Below, piece after piece: positions 38,323 to 46,707 of a stretch of 64,000 bases of DNA. The notes under the pieces were generated by a model that was given only the letters and a program-made list of their open reading frames with translations, ran no database searches and was not told the origin of the DNA. The translations under genes and the position numbers were made by a program. The DNA is from Chloroflexota bacterium (GTDB taxonomy: Bacteria; Chloroflexota; Dehalococcoidia; UBA2979). How positions within the stretch are numbered: the first letter of the stretch is position 1; the number at the start of each line of letters is the position of its first letter. The DNA lies in assembly GCA_003670575.1 (NCBI GenBank), contig QWRD01000001.1:1-64000 (forward strand), in the 5' to 3' direction.

Positions 38323-39615
38323 TCAGAACCACGGTCCGACCAGTCCGTGCGGCCAGCCATCTACCATCAGCCTCAGCAGACCGGATGGCATCCAAACGAA
38401 CAGCACAGCACTAGCGATCCCATGCGCCAGAGCGACGCCTAGGATCGAGCCCGTTCGCCGCACCTGACTGCTCAGGATCAGGCCGGATCCGAAGACGACC
38501 GCCATATCGGCCAGCGAAAGCATCGGGATCGCAAGCACGGAAAGGGTCGCGGCCGTGACGACAATACCAGTCCGAACTCCGAGCACCCGGATGGCCGCAT
38601 GCTGAAGAATGCCCCGGAACAACAGCTCCTGCATCACCCCGACAAGTCCCACCGACACCGACGCCAACATCATCACCTCCGGCGTACGGCCAGCCGCAGC
38701 GGATGGAGAATCTAGGAGAAGGAATTCCACAAAACCGATGCCGAGCCCAAGCACTAGAATCGGCAACTGGCGAACCAGTCCCACTCGCCCGCAGCCTATT
38801 TGCCCCGCACGTACACCGCTTGCACGAATGCCGGCAACCGCCGCTAGGAGCAGCAGCACCGCGATGACCGACTGCTCCGGTAACGGCTGACCAATGAGCG
38901 AAGCCAGCACTGCAATAATCCGCGTTAGCGGTGGCAACACGAGGGCCATCAGTAGCCGCGCTCGATCATCCGACTCGGCTCTGCGCCAGAGTCCCAGTAC
39001 CACCACCACGATCAGGAGATGCACGCCCACACCCGCGAAACCAACGCTAAGCACCATTAGTTCGGCGACCATGAGTATCTGCACATAGACAATCGCCCAA
39101 AGGACATCGGAACGGTGCCCACGATGGCCCGTAGGCGCCACATCCGGTGCGCGTTGCCCCTGGTCTGCACACGTGCCGGACTCCCTCGCCTGGACCGGGT
39201 CGTCGACACTCGCATCCATCTCGCTAACGGATGACGCCAAAGACGTCGAGTCGGCTGAATCTGTGAACGCTGTCGCCGAAGCCGCCACCACTTCGGATGC
39301 TGATATATCCAGATCGGGCTCCGCACCCAGAATCCGCGTAGCGTCCATCGCTTCCTGGCGGACCGAAACTTCGGGATTCATCCCAACATCGATTGGTGCG
39401 TTCGTACGCTGAGTCATGGGCAGGACATGCCGCGACGCACTCCTCCGTCGCAACTGCCGAACGACGCGAACAGGCGACATGATTACTAGCATGCACACCC
39501 ACACGATCAGGAACAGCCAACCCATCAGGCTGGCGCGCAACCCAGAGTGATCGCCGGCGCGCTCGAACGCGGCGCGACGAGACTCCGAGGTCGGTTCATC
39601 GTTTCTTCGACTCAT
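38323..39615 (-). CDS. CPBP/CAAX-protease-like membrane protein with eroded motifs
   Basis: The 430-residue protein has one N-terminal membrane span, a long Ser/Asp/Ala-rich loop of ~110 residues, then about eight hydrophobic spans. The C-terminal part resembles CPBP intramembrane metalloproteases: MQELLFRGILQHAAIRVLG matches the first motif EExxxR except that the first Glu is Gln, and LAHGIASA resembles the HxxxN motif but lacks Asn. The middle His motif is not evident. It could be a non-catalytic member. Its 3' end lies 25 nt from an IS3-type end, and its start overlaps a small gene by 4 nt. Confidence 0.7.
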   Translation of the reverse strand: MSRRNDEPTSESRRAAFERAGDHSGLRASLMGWLFLIVWVCMLVIMSPVRVVRQLRRRSASRHVLPMTQRTNAPIDVGMNPEVSVRQEAMDATRILGAEPDLDISASEVVAASATAFTDSADSTSLASSVSEMDASVDDPVQARESGTCADQGQRAPDVAPTGHRGHRSDVLWAIVYVQILMVAELMVLSVGFAGVGVHLLIVVVVLGLWRRAESDDRARLLMALVLPPLTRIIAVLASLIGQPLPEQSVIAVLLLLAAVAGIRASGVRAGQIGCGRVGLVRQLPILVLGLGIGFVEFLLLDSPSAAAGRTPEVMMLASVSVGLVGVMQELLFRGILQHAAIRVLGVRTGIVVTAATLSVLAIPMLSLADMAVVFGSGLILSSQVRRTGSILGVALAHGIASAVLFVWMPSGLLRLMVDGWPHGLVGPWF

Positions 39616-39950
39616 GCGGGAGCGTCCGAGTTATCCGCGAGCGCGTTCACGCCAGCCTCCACCATCCGGCCAAGCGAAGCTATCTCTCCATCGGCGGGCT
39701 CTATCTGCAGTATGGCCACAGAATCGAATGAGCTCGCCCCGGCTTCTTGGAGTCCTTGAGTGTAGAGAGCATCATGCCGCATCGGTGTCTGTGGTGGGTC
39801 TCCTCTCGTGTTTGACGGGGCTGAGATTGTCGATTCGAACCGAGCAGCCACCGCCCCCGTCGTCTTCCCGCTCGTTCGAAAGAGCTCAACCACTTCCGTC
39901 TTGGATGTGGCCGTGGATGCACGCCGCGCAGGCCGCCGCGTCGTTTCCAT
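39612..39950 (-). CDS. Small ORF with an IS3 OrfA-like N-terminus, coupled to the CPBP-like gene
   Basis: Residues 15-38 of 112 (KTEVVELFRTSGKTTGAVAARF) resemble the helix-turn-helix of IS3 OrfA proteins. The remainder (LQIEPADGEIASLGRMVEAGVNALA) is not recognised. A start at ATG 39782 would give only this second part, 56 residues. The stop overlaps the CPBP-like ATG in ATGA, so the C-terminal half is probably a genuine host gene to which an IS remnant has been joined. Confidence 0.45.
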   Translation of the reverse strand: METTRRPARRASTATSKTEVVELFRTSGKTTGAVAARFESTISAPSNTRGDPPQTPMRHDALYTQGLQEAGASSFDSVAILQIEPADGEIASLGRMVEAGVNALADNSDAPA

Positions 39951-39986
39951 TCGGACATCCTTCCGGGGCCATCTTCCCTATCTCCT

Positions 39987-40012
39987 GTGTCCGTCAGATC
40001 GGGGCACGTCCA
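39987..40012 (-). repeat. Possible left terminal repeat of an IS3-type element
   Basis: On the minus strand this reads TGGACGTGCCCCGATCTGAC-GGACAC, resembling IS3-family ends, and lies 37 nt upstream of the OrfA-like start at 39950. The pair suggests the 5' end of a third IS3-type element whose remainder was lost. Confidence 0.45.
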
Positions 40013-40308
40013 CTTGAAATCGCCGAGTCAGCCCCCCCCCCAAGAATCAGGAAGCCTCCGCGTGATCACGTTGACATACTGTCCATAACTTTTGACGAGA
40101 TCTCCGGTGGGTCAAGCCAGCGGCGCTGCGGAAATGGGCAGGATGCCGGAGGGTGGCGATTTCGGGTGCATATGACGGGCATCAGGGCATCAGCGAGCCA
40201 GTGCTCGAATGGTGAATGTTGGGTTGAGATGTCCGTGAAGGGCTCTCCGCGTGGGGAGGTGGCACCACCTCAGCTTCCCCCGTTGCTTCGGTGGCTCGTC
40301 TCGACGAG
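40013..40308. other. Intergenic region after the IS remnant
   Basis: About 300 nt with no convincing gene. It contains a run of ten C at 40032-40041 and a TTGACA at 40069-40074 without a good -10. It marks the edge between the IS-rich island and the epimerase operon. Confidence 0.4.
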
Positions 40309-41259
40309 CTAGCCTTGCGCCTCTCGCGCGCGGAACCAGGCAACCGTCTCCGCCATGCCAGCCTCCAGGCTGACCCGGGGGGTCCAGCCCCATGCCTGTT
40401 GGGCGCGAGCGGCAGAAAGCCAGATGCGCTGGATGTCGCCGGGGCGGTCCGGCGCATACCGCACGGGCAGCGTGTACCCGATCAGCCGCGCGAGCGTCTC
40501 GAAGATCGTGAGCGTGGAGGTCCCCGCGCCTGTGCCGAGTAGGCAAGTCGCCGCGGCGCCAGCGCCGGCTTGCACGCAGGCATCCACGACGTCCGTCACG
40601 TACACATAGTCTCGCTGCTGGCTTCCGTCGCCGAAGATGGTCAGTGGCTCCCCGCGCAGCATGCGCTGCGAGAAGATCGCGACCACGCCGGCCTCGCCGT
40701 GTGGGTCCTGTGCGGGGCCGTAGATATTGCCCGGGCGTACCACCGACAGTGATACGTCAGTGTCGGCGAACAGCACGGCGAGGTACTGCTCCGCCGCGAG
40801 TTTGGATGCGCCGTATACGGAGGCGGGCGCGGCGTGCATTTCCTCCGTCACCGGGACCACGGAGGGATTGCCGTACAGCGCACCACCGGTGGAGACGAAG
40901 ACGAAGCGCCGGACGCCCGATTCGATAGCCGCACGTGCGAGTTGCACGGTGCCGATCACGTTCGTCTCAATGTCAGTGAGTGGTTCACGCATGGACACGG
41001 AAACGGATGCCTGCGCCGCCAGATGATAGACAACGTCCGGCCGGGTTTCCAGCATCGCCACGCGTACCGCCGCCGCGTCGCGGACATCAATGCGCAGGTC
41101 GCGGAAGCCGGCCTCGGGTGCGGGGCGCGGTGAACGCGGCTCAGCGGCGTCCAGCCCGGTCACGTCGACGCCATCCGCGATCAGTCGCGCGACGAGGTGA
41201 CCGCCCAAGAAGCCAGATGATCCAGTGACGAGTGCAGTGCGTTCAGGCATGGGGCACAT
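40309..41259 (-). CDS. NAD-dependent nucleotide-sugar epimerase/dehydratase
   Basis: The 316-residue extended SDR protein has the NAD motif ALVTGSSGFLGGHLVARLIADG, VVYHLAAQASVSVSMREP, FVSTGGALYG, the catalytic YGASKLAAEQY (Tyr and Lys), and RPGNIYGPAQDP. It fits UDP-glucose 4-epimerase-like or dehydratase members; the substrate is open. ATG 41259 was used, and ATG 41250 is an alternative. It may work on a product of the nucleotide-sugar genes at 18-21.7 kb, but this is inference. Confidence 0.9.
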   Translation of the reverse strand: MCPMPERTALVTGSSGFLGGHLVARLIADGVDVTGLDAAEPRSPRPAPEAGFRDLRIDVRDAAAVRVAMLETRPDVVYHLAAQASVSVSMREPLTDIETNVIGTVQLARAAIESGVRRFVFVSTGGALYGNPSVVPVTEEMHAAPASVYGASKLAAEQYLAVLFADTDVSLSVVRPGNIYGPAQDPHGEAGVVAIFSQRMLRGEPLTIFGDGSQQRDYVYVTDVVDACVQAGAGAAATCLLGTGAGTSTLTIFETLARLIGYTLPVRYAPDRPGDIQRIWLSAARAQQAWGWTPRVSLEAGMAETVAWFRAREAQG

Positions 41260-41329
41260 TCTCGACGGCGACCGCTACTGGAGCAACTCAGCTGCCCCTC
41301 GGCAACGAGCCAGGCAGAAACGCGCGGGA

Positions 41330-42337
41330 CTACTGTGCGACGACCCGCAGTTGCCCAAGGCGTGGCGTTGCACCCAGCGCTCCGCCGGCGAGCACGCGCA
41401 GCGTGCTGCGGGTGCCCGGGTCTTCAACGCGAGCGAGGATGCCGGTCGTGGCGGCTGCCTCAATGGCGTACAGCAGCGCGGCCTCGCGGTGTGCGAGCTT
41501 CTGGTCCAGTGCATCGTCACCGCGTACGGCGGAGACGTGACGAGCTTCCAACGTGAACGAATCCTGGTCGCGCAGCAGCGAGCGTTGTGCGTCGCCGCCC
41601 CAGGGTGCCAGCGTCAGCCTCGAGTCGCCATCAGCTGCATCGAGTTCGATCGAGCCGGCGGCGGTGTCCGCGCTCAGCACGATTCGATCGCTGAGGCCTG
41701 GTCGCGCAGAGAGCGTCACCAGCCGATCGTCCTCGAATCGCAGGTGCGCAGCCATCGACACCGGGTTGTCACGGTCGCGTCCGCCCACCGAGGCAAACAC
41801 CTCGGTTGGCGTGGCGTGCATCAGGCGCGTGGTCGCCGCTACCAGGTCGCGCAGCATTGAGTGCGCCGCGCGATCGCCGCGCAGCTCGAGGTGCAACGCT
41901 ACGGGCGTCCAGCGCTGGTCCGCCTCGATGAGGTCTGTCAGGAACGTGAGTCCGGCGCCACGCAGTGCCGGCCGCAGCACGGCCAGCGCCACGCCGTAGC
42001 GGATGGTTGCGGTTGCAGCGGCGTCGAGTGCCGCTCCGTCCATTTGGTCGCCGAGCAGCAGCAGGTCGCGCCCACGAGCGGCGGCGTCGGCTGCGAGTTC
42101 TACCGCAAGATCTGGTGTAGCGAATAGCACGGCGTTGGAATCGGTAGTCCGAATCATCTCGCGCAGGTGCTGGTAGCAGGGCAGCCCGAGTGCGGCGCGA
42201 GCATGAACCAGCGCGGACGGCTGACGATCGCCGACGGCGACTGCCTCCAGTGCTGCCTCGCGGCGTAACGCCGCCAGCATGCCCTGAAGCGATCGAGCTT
42301 CGCCCACATCCCAGCCGCAGACCAAGAGACGTTCCAT
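41330..42337 (-). CDS. Gfo/Idh/MocA-like protein, function unknown
   Basis: The 335-residue product starts with a Rossmann-like stretch (MERLLVCGWDVGEARSLQGML), then the pattern DSNAVLFATPDLAVELAADAAARGRDLLLL, reminiscent of the 'captive lysine' region of Gfo/Idh/MocA oxidoreductases but without a clear EKP motif. The C-terminal half is predicted alpha/beta. No enzyme activity is assigned. It lies upstream of the epimerase on the same strand with a 70-nt gap. Confidence 0.55.
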   Translation of the reverse strand: MERLLVCGWDVGEARSLQGMLAALRREAALEAVAVGDRQPSALVHARAALGLPCYQHLREMIRTTDSNAVLFATPDLAVELAADAAARGRDLLLLGDQMDGAALDAAATATIRYGVALAVLRPALRGAGLTFLTDLIEADQRWTPVALHLELRGDRAAHSMLRDLVAATTRLMHATPTEVFASVGGRDRDNPVSMAAHLRFEDDRLVTLSARPGLSDRIVLSADTAAGSIELDAADGDSRLTLAPWGGDAQRSLLRDQDSFTLEARHVSAVRGDDALDQKLAHREAALLYAIEAAATTGILARVEDPGTRSTLRVLAGGALGATPRLGQLRVVAQ

Positions 42338-42414
42338 GCGGCCAGTGTGCAGCGCGTCGCGACGCATGGAGATCGGGGAAACGAGTGGTTCGGTCGGTGG
42401 AAACCCTGAGATGG

Positions 42415-42957
42415 CTAGGGGCGATCCCGCAGTTCTGCGCCGTGCGGCTGGGGTGGCACAGGCTCTGCGGGAGTCGGAGTGTTGCCAGCGTGACTGCCAG
42501 TCAGTCCGCCGAGCATTCCGCGCATCAGGTCGCGCGTGGTGACGACCCCTACGAGTCGCCCGCCAGCGTCCAGTACGGGGAGGCACGATATCTCGTGGTT
42601 GAGCATCAGCGCGGACGCCTCGGCGACCGTCGCATCGTCGCGCACGGTGACCGGGTGGTACGTCGCCAGCTGGTAGACCGGCTTCAGCAGCGTCCTGGTG
42701 TCACGTGTCTGCTCGCCGATGGTGCCGAGGAACGGACTGAGCGCGCGAAGCACGTCGCGGTCGGAGATCACCGCGATCATCTGACCGCGGTCCAGCACCA
42801 CCAGGTGATGGACTCCATGTTCATGCAGGAGATCGCGCGCAGCGGCCAGCGATGCGTTCGCCTCAATGGTCATCACCGGGTGCGACATGACGTGGACGAC
42901 GCGCACCATATCGTCGGGCACGCGCTCGGCATCGCGAGGGGTGGTCGAGACAGTCAT
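42415..42957 (-). CDS. CBS-domain-pair protein
   Basis: The 180-residue protein is essentially two CBS motifs: VMSHPVMTIEANASLAAARDLLHEHGVHHLVVLDRGQMIAVISDRDVL and HPVTVRDDATVAEASALMLNHEISCLPVLDAGGRLVGVVTTRDLM, followed by a Pro-rich tail. CBS pairs bind adenosine nucleotides and regulate partner proteins. No fused effector domain is present. ATG 42957 was chosen over further upstream starts. Confidence 0.88.
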   Translation of the reverse strand: MTVSTTPRDAERVPDDMVRVVHVMSHPVMTIEANASLAAARDLLHEHGVHHLVVLDRGQMIAVISDRDVLRALSPFLGTIGEQTRDTRTLLKPVYQLATYHPVTVRDDATVAEASALMLNHEISCLPVLDAGGRLVGVVTTRDLMRGMLGGLTGSHAGNTPTPAEPVPPQPHGAELRDRP

Positions 42958-43069
42958 GTAATGAGTGTCGGGATGATAACGCACACGCGTAGGCGGGGAT
43001 GCGCCGCCCCGTACGTACATTGCGCCGAACCTGTACGCAAAGTTCTTCAAGAAAAGTCGGGAAGACCCC

Positions 43070-43097
43070 TAAGGTGCCGCCGCGGTGCTGCCGATGA
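43070..43097 (+). promoter_or_regulatory. Candidate FliA (sigma-28) promoter for flagellin 1
   Basis: TAAG (43070-43073), 16 nt, then GCCGATGA (43090-43097) is close to the FliA consensus TAAA-N15-GCCGATAA. It lies about 110 nt upstream of the flagellin start. Confidence 0.5.
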
Positions 43098-43163
43098 TTC
43101 CCATGAAGTCCACTAGGGGCTTCCCTACGGGGTGCCGGGCGGGCGCCCTCACTCGATAGTCTC

Positions 43164-43175
43164 GGCATGGATGCC
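43164..43175 (+). promoter_or_regulatory. Leader hairpin with GGA loop (candidate CsrA site), flagellin 1
   Basis: GGCATGGATGCC folds as GGCA-(UGGA)-UGCC, placing GGA in the loop as CsrA prefers. It ends 30 nt before the start codon. The same 12-mer occurs at 49474-49485 before flagellin 2. A second GGA lies in the Shine-Dalgarno AAGGAG. Confidence 0.5.
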
Positions 43176-43205
43176 GGGGCGTGACTGGCGAAGGAGTCCA
43201 ATCGC

Positions 43206-44396
43206 ATGCCGCTTATCATCAACACGAACGTGCAGGCACTGAACGCTCAGCGCAACCTTGGCGCCACCGGGGCAAAGATGGGCAAGGCCCTGGAGCAACT
43301 GTCGAGCGGTCTGCGCATCAACCGCGCCGCCGACGACGCTGCAGGACTGGCCATCAGCGAGAAGCTGCGTTCTCAGGTGCGGGGCCTCAACCAGGGTGCC
43401 CGAAACGCGCAGGACGGCATCTCCATGATTCAGACCGCTGAAGGCGCGCTGAACGAGGTCCACTGCATGCTGCAGCGCATGCGTGAGCTGGCAGTCCAGG
43501 CTGGTAACAGCACGCTGGGCGCCAACGACCGCACCGCCATCGGTGAAGAGATGCTCACGCTGACCAACGAGATCGACAACACCGCAAGCCGCACGAAGTT
43601 CAACGGACTCTCGCTGCTGACCGGCGCACTGTCGACCTCCAACGCCGGCACCGGCACGCTGGCCGTGGGTACTGCGCTGGCGACCACAGCGAGCGCTACG
43701 GTGTCCGCTGTGGACGTGAGCAAGTTGAAGGCTGGGACCACGTACACCTTCACAAAGGTGGACTCGGACACCGCCCGCCTGAGCGACGGCACCACGTCCG
43801 TGGATGTGGACATCGCAGACGCTACGCTGGCCGCCGACGGGGCGCTCACGATCTCGTTCTCCGGTGCCCACCAGGCTTCCATCACGGTGGTCGGTGCCTC
43901 TGCGAAGACGACCGACGATGTGTTGACGGACCTCAACGGCCTGACCATCATCACGTCCGGTGGCTCCGGCACTGCGACCTATCAGGTCGGCGCGCAGTCG
44001 TCCGACACGATCACGGTGGACTACGCCGACATGCGGTCGGCCGCCATCGGTACCGGCGGTAGCGAGATCGGCGTGCTGGTCACGGACAACACGAGCGTGA
44101 GCACGGTGGCCAAGGCGAACACGCTGCTCGCCTCGATCGACACCTCGATCCAGGACGTCAGCACTCAGCGTGCGAAGTTCGGTGCTTCGCAGAACCAGAT
44201 CGAGGCCGCGATCAACAGCCTCGGTGTCGCCGCTGAGAACCTGAGCGCTTCCGAGTCCCGTATCCGTGACGCGGACATCGCGCAGGTGTCGACCAAGCTG
44301 GTCTCGGCGCAGATCATGCAGCAGGCCGGTGTGTCCGTGTTGGCGCAGGCCAACAGCTCGGCGCAGATCGTCTCCACGCTGCTCCAGCGCATGTAG
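43206..44396 (+). CDS. Flagellin 1
   Basis: The 396-residue protein has the conserved flagellin D0/D1 ends: MPLIINTNVQALNAQRNL, LEQLSSGLRINRAADDAAGLAISEKLR, DGISMIQTAEGALNEV at the N-terminus, and QIEAAINSLGVAAENLSASESRIRDADIA with the end VLAQANSSAQIVSTLLQRM. The central ~180 residues are the variable surface domain. It forms the filament outside the cell. Residue 87 is Cys, unusual for a flagellin and absent from its paralogue at 49518. AAGGAG precedes the ATG. Confidence 0.96.
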   Translation: MPLIINTNVQALNAQRNLGATGAKMGKALEQLSSGLRINRAADDAAGLAISEKLRSQVRGLNQGARNAQDGISMIQTAEGALNEVHCMLQRMRELAVQAGNSTLGANDRTAIGEEMLTLTNEIDNTASRTKFNGLSLLTGALSTSNAGTGTLAVGTALATTASATVSAVDVSKLKAGTTYTFTKVDSDTARLSDGTTSVDVDIADATLAADGALTISFSGAHQASITVVGASAKTTDDVLTDLNGLTIITSGGSGTATYQVGAQSSDTITVDYADMRSAAIGTGGSEIGVLVTDNTSVSTVAKANTLLASIDTSIQDVSTQRAKFGASQNQIEAAINSLGVAAENLSASESRIRDADIAQVSTKLVSAQIMQQAGVSVLAQANSSAQIVSTLLQRM

Positions 44397-44423
44397 TCCT
44401 TGTAGTCTCGCCTCGGCGAGGTG

Positions 44424-44470
44424 CACGAAGCCCCCGGTCGGCAGGTCCATGCCGGCGCGGGGGCTTCGTG
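44424..44470 (+). terminator. Terminator after flagellin 1
   Basis: A perfect 13-bp outer stem (CACGAAGCCCCCG with its complement) encloses a small inner stem (CGGCA/TGCCG). It lies 28 nt after the stop. No U-tract follows; the convergent mgtE gene ends 46 nt later. Confidence 0.7.
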
Positions 44471-44515
44471 GTGCGTGCGCGGTGTGAGCGACAGCGTGAG
44501 GAGCGGATGCGGAAC

Positions 44516-45853
44516 CTAGAGAACCATCCGATCCAGCAGGATCACCTTCGCCACCGAGAAGTAAATGACGAGGCCGGTGACGTCACATAACGTCGCCACC
44601 AGCGGCGCTGACGCGTTCGCCGGGTCAAGGCCGAGCCGGCGTAACGCGAGTGGGAGTGTGGAGCCGACGAGCGTGCCCCATGCCACGATGCCCACCAGGC
44701 TCACGGAAACCGTGATCCCCAGCAGGATGAATTGGTCGCCGTACGATCCGAAGGCGCTCTGCCACAGCGCGATCCGGATCGCGCCGAGGATGGCGAGCAT
44801 CGTGCCCAGGCCGAGTCCGATCACCATCTCGCGGCGCATCACCTGCAGCCAGTCGCGCATGCGCACCTCGCCCAGCGCCATGGCGCGGATCACGAGGGTG
44901 GACGCCTGCGAGCCGGAGTTCCCACCGCTGGACACTACCAGCGGCACAAACAGCACCAACACCACCGCCCGCGCAATCTCGTGCTCAAAGAAGCCCATCG
45001 CGGTGGCGGTGAACATCTCACCGACAAACAGCAGGGAGAGCCAGCCGCCGCGCTTGCGCAGCATCTCCGGTGCGCCCGTGCGGAAGTACGGCAGGTCCAG
45101 CGTCTGGACACCGCCGATCTTCTGGATGTCCTCCGTCGCCTCTTGCTGCACCACGTCCAGCACGTCGTCGGCGGTAATGATGCCCTTGACGCGTCCTTCA
45201 TCGTCGACGACCGGGACGGCGAGCAGGTTGTGCTCGGCGAGCAGTTCAGCGACGGCTTCCTGGTCCATCTCCTCGTGTACGGAGACGGGCGAGGGCAGCA
45301 TCACGTCCTGCACGCGGCTGGCTGACGGCGCCGTCATGAGATCGCGGAACGAGATGACCCCGAGCAGATGTTCCTCGGTGTCGATGACGTATGCGTAGTA
45401 GACCATCTGGATGCGATCCGCCGCCTGGAGCCGCAGGTAGGCGAGCGCCTGCGCGATGGTCATCTCCGGCCGCAGCGTGACGTAGGAGGTGTTCATTCGC
45501 CCGCCGGCGACATCCTCCGCGTACGCCATCAGCGCTTCCACCTCTACGCGGGTGCGCCGATCCAGTAGATCCAACAGCGCGGCACGATCATCCTCCGGCG
45601 CTTGCTGGATCACGTCAGCGGCGTCGTCCGGGGCCAGCACGCGCAGCCAGATGCGGCGCTCCGGCACGGAGAATGCGGAGAGCAGTGCCTCGCGGTCTGC
45701 GGGGCTGAGGGTGAGGAAGAGTTCCGAGGCCTGGCCGTGGCTCAGCGACTCGAAGACGGCAAGTCGCTCGTCTTCATCGTAGGTCTGCCACTCGTCCAAG
45801 ACAGCGGACGCGTCGGGCATCGCCGACCGCGTGTCGCGGGGTTCGAAGGTCAT
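44516..45853 (-). CDS. mgtE: Magnesium transporter MgtE
   Basis: The 445-residue protein has the MgtE layout: an N-terminal superhelical domain (LTLSPADREALLSAF, LAPDDAADVIQQAPEDDRAALLDLL), two CBS domains (about residues 130-255) and five membrane helices with FVPLVVSSGGNSGSQASTLVIRAMALGEV and the Mg-site Asp in ATLCDVTGLVIYF. It is a Mg2+-gated channel of the cytoplasmic membrane. Its Shine-Dalgarno lies in a stable hairpin just before ATG 45853. Confidence 0.96.
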   Translation of the reverse strand: MTFEPRDTRSAMPDASAVLDEWQTYDEDERLAVFESLSHGQASELFLTLSPADREALLSAFSVPERRIWLRVLAPDDAADVIQQAPEDDRAALLDLLDRRTRVEVEALMAYAEDVAGGRMNTSYVTLRPEMTIAQALAYLRLQAADRIQMVYYAYVIDTEEHLLGVISFRDLMTAPSASRVQDVMLPSPVSVHEEMDQEAVAELLAEHNLLAVPVVDDEGRVKGIITADDVLDVVQQEATEDIQKIGGVQTLDLPYFRTGAPEMLRKRGGWLSLLFVGEMFTATAMGFFEHEIARAVVLVLFVPLVVSSGGNSGSQASTLVIRAMALGEVRMRDWLQVMRREMVIGLGLGTMLAILGAIRIALWQSAFGSYGDQFILLGITVSVSLVGIVAWGTLVGSTLPLALRRLGLDPANASAPLVATLCDVTGLVIYFSVAKVILLDRMVL

Positions 45854-45854
45854 T

Positions 45855-45891
45855 GGCGCGCACCTTTCGCCCGTCCCGGGCGTGGTGCGCC
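45855..45891 (-). promoter_or_regulatory. Hairpin that buries the mgtE Shine-Dalgarno
   Basis: On the mgtE strand GGCGCACC pairs with GGTGCGCGCC (2-nt bulge) around an inner 6-bp stem CGCCCG/CGGGCG with a GGA loop. The ribosome site AAAGGTG overlaps the outer stem and ends 8 nt before the ATG. It may limit translation. It is too small to be a known magnesium riboswitch. Confidence 0.5.
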
Positions 45892-46103
45892 GGAGGGCGG
45901 ACTAATTCACTGTCAGCTGACTGTGATGGCCCACGGACGGGGCCCCTCTCTCCTGAAGTCGATGTCGCAAGTTTGGCCCTCTCCGGCGAAACCGTCCACC
46001 GGGCCGCCGCCTCCCGCATGCTTCGCCCGGTGATAGGATGTCGCCGTTGAGTGGGGGCCGCCTGGATGGCAGCCCGCTTGGGCAGTGCCAGATCGGAAGC
46101 CGC

Positions 46104-46601
46104 ATGACCACCGAGTCAGCCCTGGATTCCCGCGGTTACCGCGATGCGATCGGCCGATTCGCCACCGGCGTCACCGTCATCACCTGGGATGATGGCGAGG
46201 TGACGCGTGGCATGACCGCCAACGCGATTGCCTCGATCTCTCTGGATCCGATGCTGCTCATGATCTGCATCGATAAGAAGGTCTCCGCGCACCCGCAGTT
46301 GATGGGCGCTCGAGCGTTTGCGGTGAACATCCTCGCGCACGACCAGTTCGAACTCTCGAAGACCTTTGCGTCCCACGGCGTGGAGGGCATGGCGGGTGTC
46401 CCGTACGAGCGCGGTCAGACCGGCTCCCCGCTGATCGAGGGTGCTCTTGCCTGGATCGACTGTGAGATCGCGGAGCGCCTGGAGGGCGGGGACCACACGA
46501 TCTTCCTCGGCAAGGTCATCGCGGTCTCCATCGAGCGGCCGGAGGCGACGCCGCTGCTGTTCTGGGCGGGGCGCTACCGCAGCCTCGGCGAGTACGCGTA
46601 G
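46104..46601 (+). CDS. Flavin reductase-like FMN-binding protein
   Basis: The 165-residue product is a split-barrel flavin reductase: YRDAIGRFATGVTVITW, GMTANAIASISLDPMLLMICIDKK, FAVNILAHDQFELSKTF, and the family motif GDHTIFLGKV. Such proteins supply reduced FMN to monooxygenases, but no partner is adjacent. ATG 46104 starts close to the conserved region; the upstream in-frame ATG at 46038 would add 22 unrelated residues. Confidence 0.9.
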   Translation: MTTESALDSRGYRDAIGRFATGVTVITWDDGEVTRGMTANAIASISLDPMLLMICIDKKVSAHPQLMGARAFAVNILAHDQFELSKTFASHGVEGMAGVPYERGQTGSPLIEGALAWIDCEIAERLEGGDHTIFLGKVIAVSIERPEATPLLFWAGRYRSLGEYA

Positions 46602-46707
46602 CGGGGTGGGTCGGTCGCCGGTGCCATGCAACCATCGCTGACTCTCTTGCTCGATCGCGGGCGTTCCCTCATGCGCTCCGAGGTGCCACTGCCGATAGGC
46701 TGGTGGC

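Noticed and set aside
40032-40041. Run of ten cytosines
   Set aside because: Isolated homopolymer in non-coding debris; more likely slippage or sequencing noise than a phase-variation switch, since no gene spans it.
45854-46103. Known magnesium riboswitch upstream of mgtE
   Set aside because: Only a simple hairpin is visible directly before the ATG; the larger structure of the M-box is not apparent.
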